Shown: positions 1-7,668 of the stretch, in pieces
Layout: each line of letters begins with the position of its first letter
Numbering within the stretch: the stretch's first letter is position 1
NCBI GenBank assembly: GCA_964588795.1
Contig: CAZPQN010000032.1
Span: 1-24,098 of the forward strand
Origin: CAZPQN01 sp964588795
GTDB taxonomy: Bacteria; Fidelibacterota; UBA2242
Length of the DNA: 24,098 nucleotides
Direction: 5' to 3'
Notes under the pieces: generated by a model
Databases searched by the model: none
Seen by the model: the letters and a program-made list of their open reading frames with translations, nothing else
What the model was told of the DNA's origin: nothing
Program-made: the position numbers and the translations under genes

Positions 1-1173
1 GAAGCGGCGCTGAAGGAGAGTGAAGAGCACCTCCGCCAGACCCAGAAGCTGGAAGCCTTGGGGCAATTGGCCAGCGGTATCGCGCATGATTTCAACAATA
101 TCCTCGCCATTATTATCGGTCATGCCACCTTACTTAAACAGGGTAAACAACCGCCGGATAAAGTCATGCATAGTCTGGACACTATCGAAAAAACCAGCCA
201 ACGTGGCGCCGATCTGGTCAAACAGCTCTTGACCCTGTCGCGCAAAGCTGAGCCGGTGACCGCGCCGATTAATTTTGGAGAAATAGTTAATGAGGTAGTG
301 CACCTGTTGGCCGAGACATTCCCCAAAACCATCGAGGTCGAAACCGATTTGGATGCGGAACCGTTGATTGTTATGGCAGATGCTTCTCAAATCAATCAGG
401 TCCTGATGAACCTATGTCTTAACGCTCGCGACGCCATGCCGCAAGGTGGACGACTGCGTGTCACCGCCCATCGCGTCACCGGTCAGCAGGTGCGGAGGCA
501 CCATGCAGATGCCGGCGGCGATGCATATGCTGAACTACGCGTAACCGATACCGGTATAGGTATGGACAAAGCGACCCTTGAGCGGATTTTCGAGCCGTTC
601 TATACGACTAAGGAATTAGGACGTGGAACAGGTTTGGGGCTGACAACAGTACACAGCATCGTCCGCAACCATAACGGCTTTATTAATGTGGAGAGTCAAC
701 CCGGCAGAGGCACAACCTTTATAATCTATTTACCTCTTCCTGCGAGTTTGTCTGCAACGAAACCGACCATCTCGGCTGAAATGCCGGCCTTCGAACGCGG
801 CAATGAAACTATCCTGTTGATCGAGGACGAAGAAAGCATCGTCGAACTAATGACCGCCGTCCTGGATTCGCAGGGTTACAAGGTGATCGTTGCAACCGAT
901 GGCCTGATGGGCGTCGAAGAGTACGGTAAAGCTTCGTCAAAGATAGCTCTGGTGATCTCGGATATGGGATTGCCGAAACTCAATGGTGACGAGGTCTTTC
1001 GGCGCATTCGGAAAATCAATCCGCAAGCTAAAATCATCTTGGCCAGCGGATTCCTCGACCCCACCCAGAAATCGGAGCTCTATAAGGCGGGTCTGGCACA
1101 ATTCATCCAGAAACCTTACCTGCCGACCGAAGCGCTGAAAATTATCCGTGAGGTTTTGGACCGCGCAGCCTGA
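1..1173 (+). CDS. Hybrid sensor histidine kinase with C-terminal receiver domain (5' end outside window)
   Basis: The gene is open at the left edge; reading frame 1 is uninterrupted from the first base to a TGA stop. The first ~20 visible residues (pattern ALKESEEHLRQTQKLEALG) resemble the helical linker that usually follows a PAS domain, so sensor domains probably lie upstream. The HisKA H-box IAHDFNNIL places the phosphorylated His at nt 85-87. The ATPase domain shows the N-box (NLCLNARDAM), G1 box (DTGIGM), F-box (FEPFYTTK) and G2 box (GRGTGLGL). A receiver domain follows: acidic pair IEDEES, phospho-acceptor Asp at nt 961-963 in VISDMGLPKLNG, and the conserved Lys in IQKPY. The kinase should autophosphorylate and relay to its own receiver; whether output is through another regulator cannot be seen. 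The 'HDFNNIL' H-box is typical of NtrB-like hybrid kinases. The stimulus is unknown. Confidence 0.95.
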   Translation, partial: EAALKESEEHLRQTQKLEALGQLASGIAHDFNNILAIIIGHATLLKQGKQPPDKVMHSLDTIEKTSQRGADLVKQLLTLSRKAEPVTAPINFGEIVNEVVHLLAETFPKTIEVETDLDAEPLIVMADASQINQVLMNLCLNARDAMPQGGRLRVTAHRVTGQQVRRHHADAGGDAYAELRVTDTGIGMDKATLERIFEPFYTTKELGRGTGLGLTTVHSIVRNHNGFINVESQPGRGTTFIIYLPLPASLSATKPTISAEMPAFERGNETILLIEDEESIVELMTAVLDSQGYKVIVATDGLMGVEEYGKASSKIALVISDMGLPKLNGDEVFRRIRKINPQAKIILASGFLDPTQKSELYKAGLAQFIQKPYLPTEALKIIREVLDRAA

Positions 1174-1328
1174 TACTAATTCCGGAATAGGGTAAAATCA
1201 GCAGGACTAACCCGACTTAAAAAGTCTCATTATCGAGCGGTAAAACCTTAAACTGACCTAGCTCTCTACATAGCAAGGGAATGGAGCTTTTTGCCCTATC
1301 GGAGTTTTCGGCTCGGTTTAATCCTGGC

Positions 1329-4300
1329 TTACTTGATCAACACCAGCTTGCGGGTCAATATTTTATCGTCGGTGATCAGCTGATAGATATACTGTCCGGA
1401 AGGCAGGGAGGAAGCATCAAAGACTACCGTATGCTGTCCGGCGTTCATCCTCTCGTTCACGAGTTCGAACAGCTCGCGCCCTAACAGGTCGTAAATCACC
1501 ATTCTGACCTGCGTATTGAGCGGCAGAGTAAAGCGAATGGTGGTTGTGGGATTGAAAGGATTGGGATAATTTTGATCCAGCTGATAGGACAATGGCAGAA
1601 TTCCGTCGTCAATTCCGCTGACGGGTGTCACCGTCAGTTTGAAGGTAACCGTATCCGACAGTTCACCCACGCCGAAATCCTTGACGATGACATTAACCGT
1701 AGCTACTCCGACGTATCCGCTGACGGTTTTGACATAGACTGTTGAACCGGAGGTATGTCCCATAATCTTGAAAAATACCCCGGAAGTATCCGACAGACAG
1801 ATGATCTGGTGCGCGTCATTGTCCGGGTCGGTGTATTTGGGTTTGATGGTGATTTGTTTGCCGGACTGCACCGAGGTATCCGGCAGGGCGCTGATTTGCG
1901 GTGCCGTATTCGGTGCGGGTTGACCGGGAATTCTTTTAACCAGACGGAGTTCGTCAAAATAGATCCGTCCGCTGACGGCGCTGTTTGTGTCTTTCTTCAG
2001 GAGCAACCCGTCGAGCACGTAATGATGCCCGTCCATATTGTTATGCCCGCTGATGAAACTGCCCACCTGAGTCGAGTCGCTCAAATTCCATTCCACCAAC
2101 TTCCAGCCGAGCCAATCAACCGGCGTCCAGGGGCCGACTTCGATGATGTCGCCCGTATTGGTTCCGTCGGCTTTCTTTTCGTACAAGGAAAAATTGAACA
2201 GATTCCCGCTCCCGTCACCAAAAACATAACACTGGATGATGTAACTGGTGTCAATATTAATACTCGTCGGGGTGCTGGTGTTGATATGCTCGCGGATCAG
2301 ATTGCTGGCGGCGGCAATATCCCATTTGTATTTCAAATAAGCGGCTTTTTTCTTGGCGGCATCAAATGTCAGACCCGGCACAAATACGGTGGTCGAGTAC
2401 CCGAATTCACATTCGGAAGCGATGATGCCGACCGTCGAGCCGCTGTAGCTCGGTGCCTGCCAGGCGCCACTGCCTAAAAAATCGTCAATCATTACCTTGT
2501 CGGTATAATGATAATTGGCGGTATGGAAATTGAGGCTGAATTCATTAGCGAGCGGATTATCCAGCGTATCGGTGATGGCGGTGGTCAGGGTTAAATTGTT
2601 TTCGACATCCGACTGCAACATGGCATAGGAACGCAGGCTGAGCACGGATTTGTTGTTGATCGTAGTCAGAAGCGGTTCGATCGTCAGCGACTTGCCTTCA
2701 CTGCTGAGCAAAACGCTCATGGAATTAACTGACGCAGGTTTGACGATCTCGTCGAAAACTACGGTAACGGGACTCTCGATATCCAGTTCATCGACAATGC
2801 CCGGAAAAGTGCTTTCGACTTGCGGACCGGTCAAATCTACGTTGAAGGTGGTGAACTGAAAACTCAGGGCATCGCCGGCATTGCCGTCGCCATTGCCGTC
2901 GAGCGCGCGACCATTGACGTCCAGCAGAGTTGGATTCAGGGTGACCGTGTAAGTCGTGCCAAAGGCCAGCGGCGCGGCAAATTTAACCGTGACAGTGCGC
3001 TGATCAGCCGACCAGGTCGTGGTGCCGAAGGTTACTGCCGGTTCGATCGCTAAAGCCGAAGCGAAGGTAGCTGTGTTTATCTTCTTGGAAAAAGTGATGG
3101 TAATTGACGCCGTAACCGGCACGACGGCGTTATGCACAGGTGTATGGTTGAGAACTACCGGTGCGAACGATGGCACCGGATCGGTACTTACGGCATTGCT
3201 GGCTGAGGATTCGTTCCAGAAACGATCAAGAGCAGTGGCGGCGTAGTAATACTTGCCGTTGAAATCCTGTGTCCCGGTATAAGTGTCGGTGAAGGAATAA
3301 ACCTCGCTCCCGAAGTGGCGATCCACAATCAGGTCATTTTGAGGGTTGACAACTTCGTCTTCGGAACGATAAATCAGATACCATTGATTTTGTCCTTTGA
3401 GGGTCGGGGTGACGGTTATCCGATAATTAAGGGAATCAATTTTTTGGATACTGCTGGTGGGAGCATTGGGTGGCGTATTATCAATCAGTCCGGTAGCGCG
3501 GAGCTTGGTTTTCTGTCCGAAAAAGGTTCGCCCGGCTTCCGGCCAGTACTGATGGCCGTTCCAACTGCCATAGCTGAAGAACTGGAAGCCATCCACCCAC
3601 GGGATTGTACGCACGGTATTGACAATTTCAGGATGGCGATCCCAGATTTTTTGTTGATCGAGAATGTACGAGCCTGGTCCGGTCGAAAAGAGGCGTCCGG
3701 CGCCGATGCCCTTCTGCAGCCAGTAACCCCAGGATTCGGTGCCGCCGGTCTGGAGCATATCCATAAATCCGCTGCCGGTCGTCCAGTGGTAACTCATGGG
3801 TGTCAACTGGTCAATATAACCTTCGTTGAACCACAGGGCGGCGTCCTGATACACCGAACCGTAACCCTGCCAGCCCGACCAATTGTATTTGCCCAAGGCG
3901 GCGACTGACAGACGCACCCAGGGCTTCGCAGTCTGCATCGAGTCATGCAGAGTTTTGACGAAAGTCGTTACCGACCAGCGCCACCATTCTTCCCAGCTGC
4001 CAAAGCCGCTGGGCACCCCCGCGCTGTAGGGATGATCGATGTCGTACAGGTAACGTCCGGCCTTGTTCTTTTCCAGGTCTGCGAGCATCTCATCGGTAAC
4101 CATCCCGTCCAACCAATTTTCCTGTTCGGCGCGTTTCGCGAGGCTCTTCGAGGTTTTCGAGTTGGAGTATTCGTTCCAGCGGATATAATCGAGATGCAGG
4201 CCATCAATATCGTAATTGCGTACAATTTCCATGGCGACCTGCAGGGTATAATCACGCACCGCCTGTAAACCGGGTGAAGCACAGCGACTTTCGCTCATGG

Positions 4301-4736
4301 GGATGCCGTCGCGATCACGGCATATCCATTCGGGATGCAGGTTAGCCAGAGTACCGGAGGCGGTGCTGGAAGTCTGGAAGACGTTAAACCAGGCATGGAT
4401 TTCCAGCCCGCGCTTATGCGCTTCTTCGACGGCGTACGCCAGTGGGTCGAAGCCTGGATATTGACTACCGGCATAATAACCCCACGGCTCGTAACTCGAA
4501 CTGTAATAGGCAGTGCCGCTTTGCCGCACCTGGAAGAGGACGGCGTTCATATTGGCGGCTTTATGGTTATCAAGTATCTGCCGGATCCGGGCTTTATTTT
4601 GTTCGGCCGTAGAAGAACCGCTGATATGTTCCCAGGTGATTACCCAGGTGGCTCGAAACTCGGCATTGTTACGCTGAGCGAACAAGGATAAAGTAAAGAG
4701 CATAAACATTGTCAGGCATTTTAATAGATTTTTCAC
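1329..4736 (-). CDS. Secreted GHL10/DUF187-type glycoside hydrolase, multidomain, with T9SS sorting tail
   Basis: The protein has 1135 residues from a GTG start. I prefer this start over an ATG 14 codons upstream because AAAGGAG sits 6 nt before it and a clean signal peptide follows (KNLLKCLTMFMLFTLSLFAQ). Residues ~25-390 form a GHL10 (YngK/DUF187) TIM-barrel domain, with motifs EFRATWVITW, EIHAWFNVF, HPEWICRDRDG and IDGLHLDYIRW. Then come an FN3-like region (~415-515), two Big_5-type Ig-like domains (~520-635, ~640-740), a jelly-roll, carbohydrate-binding-like stretch (~745-935), a cadherin-like domain (~945-1040) and a C-terminal domain starting QNYPNPFNPTTTIRF and ending in a basic tail. 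That last domain is the type A sorting signal used for type IX secretion, or a FlgD-like relative. Inference: an outer-surface or released enzyme acting on polysaccharide; the substrate is unknown. It may be co-transcribed after the N-acetyltransferase gene 113 nt upstream. Confidence 0.9.
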   Translation of the reverse strand: MKNLLKCLTMFMLFTLSLFAQRNNAEFRATWVITWEHISGSSTAEQNKARIRQILDNHKAANMNAVLFQVRQSGTAYYSSSYEPWGYYAGSQYPGFDPLAYAVEEAHKRGLEIHAWFNVFQTSSTASGTLANLHPEWICRDRDGIPMSESRCASPGLQAVRDYTLQVAMEIVRNYDIDGLHLDYIRWNEYSNSKTSKSLAKRAEQENWLDGMVTDEMLADLEKNKAGRYLYDIDHPYSAGVPSGFGSWEEWWRWSVTTFVKTLHDSMQTAKPWVRLSVAALGKYNWSGWQGYGSVYQDAALWFNEGYIDQLTPMSYHWTTGSGFMDMLQTGGTESWGYWLQKGIGAGRLFSTGPGSYILDQQKIWDRHPEIVNTVRTIPWVDGFQFFSYGSWNGHQYWPEAGRTFFGQKTKLRATGLIDNTPPNAPTSSIQKIDSLNYRITVTPTLKGQNQWYLIYRSEDEVVNPQNDLIVDRHFGSEVYSFTDTYTGTQDFNGKYYYAATALDRFWNESSASNAVSTDPVPSFAPVVLNHTPVHNAVVPVTASITITFSKKINTATFASALAIEPAVTFGTTTWSADQRTVTVKFAAPLAFGTTYTVTLNPTLLDVNGRALDGNGDGNAGDALSFQFTTFNVDLTGPQVESTFPGIVDELDIESPVTVVFDEIVKPASVNSMSVLLSSEGKSLTIEPLLTTINNKSVLSLRSYAMLQSDVENNLTLTTAITDTLDNPLANEFSLNFHTANYHYTDKVMIDDFLGSGAWQAPSYSGSTVGIIASECEFGYSTTVFVPGLTFDAAKKKAAYLKYKWDIAAASNLIREHINTSTPTSINIDTSYIIQCYVFGDGSGNLFNFSLYEKKADGTNTGDIIEVGPWTPVDWLGWKLVEWNLSDSTQVGSFISGHNNMDGHHYVLDGLLLKKDTNSAVSGRIYFDELRLVKRIPGQPAPNTAPQISALPDTSVQSGKQITIKPKYTDPDNDAHQIICLSDTSGVFFKIMGHTSGSTVYVKTVSGYVGVATVNVIVKDFGVGELSDTVTFKLTVTPVSGIDDGILPLSYQLDQNYPNPFNPTTTIRFTLPLNTQVRMVIYDLLGRELFELVNERMNAGQHTVVFDASSLPSGQYIYQLITDDKILTRKLVLIK

Positions 4737-4742
4737 AATAGT

Positions 4743-4749
4743 CTCCTTT
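4743..4749 (-). promoter_or_regulatory. Shine-Dalgarno site that fixes the GTG start of the GHL10 gene
   Basis: On the minus strand this reads AAAGGAG, followed by a 6-nt spacer and GTG at 4736-4734. The in-frame ATG 42 nt further upstream would place a charged 14-residue leader before the hydrophobic signal sequence. The GTG start is therefore better supported. Confidence 0.8.
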
Positions 4750-4849
4750 AAGATCGAATTACATCCGAATTTATCCAAATCCGCTTAGTGAGGCAAGATT
4801 GCCTTTGCGGTCGGTGATTTAGATTACGTCTTGGCTCAATAACCGCAGT

Positions 4850-5752
4850 TCATTTCCTGCGGGATGGAATGAAAAGGCCGCGTTCTTTATCGAATTCCAG
4901 ATTCTGCCACAATGCAGTTTCCGCCTGGGTGACGATCTGCGGGGGGATTTGGAAATATCGGCTGACTATTTCACTGATGGCACTGTCGAAATTCCCCCTG
5001 GAAATCCGTGTGGCTCTTTCCTGTTTCAGATAATGGTTGTGCAGGTAAATGTACCCGTCTGCGGAACGACGAGAAAGGCAAATGCCGTGCATGGTCATCC
5101 AGTGAAAAGAAGCATCCCAGTATCTGATAAATTCGGCTAAGTGAGTCGGCGATTTTTTAAAAGCATAGCGCTTTTTCAACTTTCCGTGTTGCCGCGTCCA
5201 GAGCGTGTATCGCTGGCTGTTAGTATCAAAGGTCAGATCATATTCTTCACTTGGCTGACCATTCAGTGTGAGCGGCCGATGGATCAGGTAACCGGGGTCG
5301 AGGAGCAGTTCTTCGCCGCAGAGGGTGAGAATTAAAGCGCAATGCGTATTTGCGCCGCTCGGCATATCAGCCATCACGATGTAACTGTCGAATCCCGAAT
5401 AATCGAGGATGGTCTTAAGGTAGTACGTCAGTGAAAAACAGGTGCCACCCAAATGATAGGCTTCGAAATCCGCCAATATTTCTTCTGGGAAGCGATAGGG
5501 CAAGTTGTCCCGCTGGTGGTTAAGTTTGATGATCTTGGTCAGGTTTTCGTACGGCAATTGAGTAAAAGCCTGCAGATATTTCACGACTAAGTCGAGGTTG
5601 GGTGTATCCGCCTCAATTTTGAAATAACGACGGAAATCTGCCACGGCCGGAAAATATTTATGCGTATCGAAAAGTTCAATTTTTTGCACGACTAAAATTA
5701 ACTTGAGCGGCAATCCAAAGCAAAAAGTGCGAACCCAGCCAAAATTTCTCAT
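4850..5752 (-). CDS. Arylamine N-acetyltransferase (NAT)-family protein
   Basis: The 300-residue ORF has the Cys-His-Asp triad of the NAT fold. Counted from the ATG, Cys105 lies in GGTCFSLTYYL, His137 in ANTHCALIL, and Asp152 in LLLDPGY. The 15-residue His-to-Asp spacing is that of classical NATs, and LPYENLTKII matches the usual N-terminal 'PFENL' region. The family transfers acetyl from acetyl-CoA to arylamines or hydrazines through the Cys; some relatives act as amide synthases, so the substrate is open. The first ~21 residues (MRNFGWVRTFCFGLPLKLILV) look unlike a NAT N-terminus. A GTG at 5689 would give a more typical start and leave a 112-nt divergent gap to ydfG instead of 49 nt, but it has no visible Shine-Dalgarno. 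No biosynthetic cluster that would explain a special substrate is next to it. Confidence 0.82.
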   Translation of the reverse strand: MRNFGWVRTFCFGLPLKLILVVQKIELFDTHKYFPAVADFRRYFKIEADTPNLDLVVKYLQAFTQLPYENLTKIIKLNHQRDNLPYRFPEEILADFEAYHLGGTCFSLTYYLKTILDYSGFDSYIVMADMPSGANTHCALILTLCGEELLLDPGYLIHRPLTLNGQPSEEYDLTFDTNSQRYTLWTRQHGKLKKRYAFKKSPTHLAEFIRYWDASFHWMTMHGICLSRRSADGYIYLHNHYLKQERATRISRGNFDSAISEIVSRYFQIPPQIVTQAETALWQNLEFDKERGLFIPSRRK

Positions 5753-5801
5753 TGCATTTTCCCGCTCGGAAGTGGAAAATTAGCACCATGAAAGGAACGT
5801 T

Positions 5802-6557
5802 ATGCAAAAAGTAATTCTGATTACCGGAGCTACGGCGGGCTTCGGACGTAGTTGCGCCTATCGGTTTGCTTCAGCCGGTTGGCGCCTGATTCTGATTGGA
5901 CGCCGCCACGAACGCCTTGCTCAGCTCCAAAAAGAGCTCAGCACTCAAACCCCGGTCCTGACCATTCCATTGGATATTCGGCAGCGGGCTGAGGTTTTTA
6001 AACGTCTGGAGAATTTACCGGATGAATTTAGGCCAGTTGATGTGTTGGTCAACAACGCCGGTTTGGCGCTCGGGCTTGAACCATTCGGCGAAGGTGAAGT
6101 GGACAACTGGGAAAACATGATTGACACCAATATCAAAGGTCTGCTTTATGTCACCCGGGCGATTTTGCCGGGGATGATCGAGCGTAATTCCGGGCAGATT
6201 ATTAATCTCGGTTCGATCGCCGGCAACTGGTCCTATCCGGGCGGCAACGTCTACGGCGCCAGCAAAGCTTTTGTCAATCATCTTTCCCGGAATCTGCGTG
6301 CTGATTTGTATGGCAAAGCCATCCGGGTCACCTGCATCGAACCAGGTTTGGCCGAAACGGAATTTTCGCTGGTGCGTTTCAAGGGCGATCAAAAAAGGGC
6401 GCGACAGGTTTACGAAGGTTGTCAACCCCTGACCTCCGAAGACATCGCCGAGATGATCTATTGGGTCGCCAATCTGCCGCCGCATGTCAACGTCAACAGT
6501 TTAGAAGTAATGCCAACCAGTCAGACCTGGGGCAATCTCAGAGTTTTTCGTCAATAA
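5802..6557 (+). CDS. ydfG: YdfG-type NADP-dependent short-chain dehydrogenase
   Basis: A 251-residue classical SDR. The cofactor motif TGATAGFG is at residues 9-16, with IGRR after the second strand suggesting NADP preference. NNAG is at 84-87, and the catalytic Ser138, Tyr151 and Lys155 lie in LGSIAGNW and NVYGASK. The resemblance to E. coli YdfG (3-hydroxy acid/L-allo-threonine dehydrogenase, also malonic semialdehyde reductase) runs the full length, including VNNAGLALG, MIDTN, ILPGMIERN and the ending VNVNSLEVMP. This is recognition from memory, not a computed alignment. AAAGGAACG lies just before the ATG. It is the first gene of a short plus-strand run, divergent from the N-acetyltransferase gene, with fni starting 52 nt after its stop. 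The physiological substrate in this organism is not known. Confidence 0.9.
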   Translation: MQKVILITGATAGFGRSCAYRFASAGWRLILIGRRHERLAQLQKELSTQTPVLTIPLDIRQRAEVFKRLENLPDEFRPVDVLVNNAGLALGLEPFGEGEVDNWENMIDTNIKGLLYVTRAILPGMIERNSGQIINLGSIAGNWSYPGGNVYGASKAFVNHLSRNLRADLYGKAIRVTCIEPGLAETEFSLVRFKGDQKRARQVYEGCQPLTSEDIAEMIYWVANLPPHVNVNSLEVMPTSQTWGNLRVFRQ

Positions 6558-6563
6558 AAAGAC

Positions 6564-6589
6564 GCCTTTCTCCTTTGATAAAAAGGCGG
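6564..6589 (+). repeat. Small hairpin between ydfG and fni
   Basis: CGCCTTT (6564-6570) and AAAGGCG (6583-6589) form a perfect 7-bp stem with a 12-nt loop. It starts 7 nt after the ydfG stop and ends 20 nt before the fni start. No U-tract follows, so it is not a convincing terminator. It could stabilise the upstream message or tune expression between the two genes. Confidence 0.4.
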
Positions 6590-6609
6590 AACCGTTTAGA
6601 TTACATCAG

Positions 6610-7665
6610 ATGGTTGCGGAAATCAATAACCGTAAAAGAGAGCATCTCAAAATTGTCGCCGAGAACGATACGAATTACCGCTCTGTCCGCTCCGGCTTTG
6701 AGCGATATACATTTGTTCATAATGCTTTGCCGGAAATTGATCTTCACGACGTCGAACTCAATTGTCAGTTTCTGCAACGTCCACTGAGTTTTCCCTTCCT
6801 GATCAGTCCGATCAGTGGGGGCGAGGAAACCGGTTTGAAATTGAATCAAGCTCTGGCCCGCGTCGCGCAGAAAATGCAGGTCGCCTTGGGACTCGGCAGT
6901 ATTCGTCCGGCGCTGGTTGCCGATTCGGCCCTGTCTTCCTATGTGGTGGCCCGGGAAGTCGCTCCGGACATCCCCATCATTGCCAATTTGGGAGCGGTGC
7001 AGCTGGTAGATGGAATAGACCGCAAGAGACTAAATTCCGTCCTAAAATCCATTGGCGCAGATGCTCTGTCGGTGCATCTCAATCCGTTACAGGAAGCTCT
7101 GCAACCCGAAGGCGTGCCCCGCTTTCGGAATGTCAGTGCGGCAATTGAGATCCTGAAAGATACTCTCCCGATTCCAATTATCGTCAAGGAAGTCGGTTTC
7201 GGGCTTTCATTCGATGTCATGCGGAGACTGCACAAGATCGGCGTGAAAATCATTGATATTGCCGGAGCCGGCGGCACCGCCTGGGCGCGGATCGAAGGCC
7301 GGCGCCACACTCAGGAGAATCAGGAAAAAATCGCCGCCGAGTTTTACGAATGGGGGCTTCCCACGGCTGAATGCCTCGTATCGGGCGTTCAAATTGAAGG
7401 CTTGAAAGTCATCGCTTCCGGCGGTGTGCACTCCGGAATGGATTATGCCAAGGCCATCGCGTTAGGCGCTTTCTTAGGCGCCGCCGCCGCACCGTTCGTG
7501 CGGGTCTGGTACCAGCAGGGAGAAGAAGGCGCCGAGGCTCTTCTGACCCATTATCGCGAGACACTCCGGATAACGATGTTTGGGACCGGCTGTCGGAATC
7601 TAAAAGCCTTCAGAAACAACCATAAAATCATCTTGGAGAATGAAAAACTGAAGCGGGCTGAGTAG
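6610..7665 (+). CDS. fni: Isopentenyl-diphosphate delta-isomerase, type 2 (FMN-dependent)
   Basis: The 351-residue product interconverts IPP and DMAPP in isoprenoid synthesis using reduced FMN. Family features are visible throughout: N-terminal RKREHLKI, PFLISPISGG, GLGSIRPAL, the substrate loop HLNPLQEALQPEG, IVKEVGFG, the FMN phosphate site GAGGTAWARIE, and ASGGVHSGMDYAKAIALGA near the end of the TIM barrel. Length matches the family (about 330-370). The ATG is the first possible start after an in-frame TAG and has no good Shine-Dalgarno. The gene ends TAG-TAA, immediately followed by the ATG of the UshA-like gene, so the two are probably coupled. The non-homologous type 1 enzyme is not seen here. 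Confidence 0.95.
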   Translation: MVAEINNRKREHLKIVAENDTNYRSVRSGFERYTFVHNALPEIDLHDVELNCQFLQRPLSFPFLISPISGGEETGLKLNQALARVAQKMQVALGLGSIRPALVADSALSSYVVAREVAPDIPIIANLGAVQLVDGIDRKRLNSVLKSIGADALSVHLNPLQEALQPEGVPRFRNVSAAIEILKDTLPIPIIVKEVGFGLSFDVMRRLHKIGVKIIDIAGAGGTAWARIEGRRHTQENQEKIAAEFYEWGLPTAECLVSGVQIEGLKVIASGGVHSGMDYAKAIALGAFLGAAAAPFVRVWYQQGEEGAEALLTHYRETLRITMFGTGCRNLKAFRNNHKIILENEKLKRAE

Positions 7666-7668
7666 TAA

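Noticed and set aside
1755..2477. 240-residue plus-strand ORF inside the GHL10 gene
   Set aside because: It is antisense to the jelly-roll region of a clear multidomain protein and resembles no known family; the other ORFs opposite 1329-4736 are similar shadows.
4788..4808. Short inverted repeat AGGCAA-GA-TTGCCT between the NAT and GHL10 genes as a terminator
   Set aside because: The perfect arms are only 6 bp with a 2-nt gap, and no T-tract follows on the minus strand.
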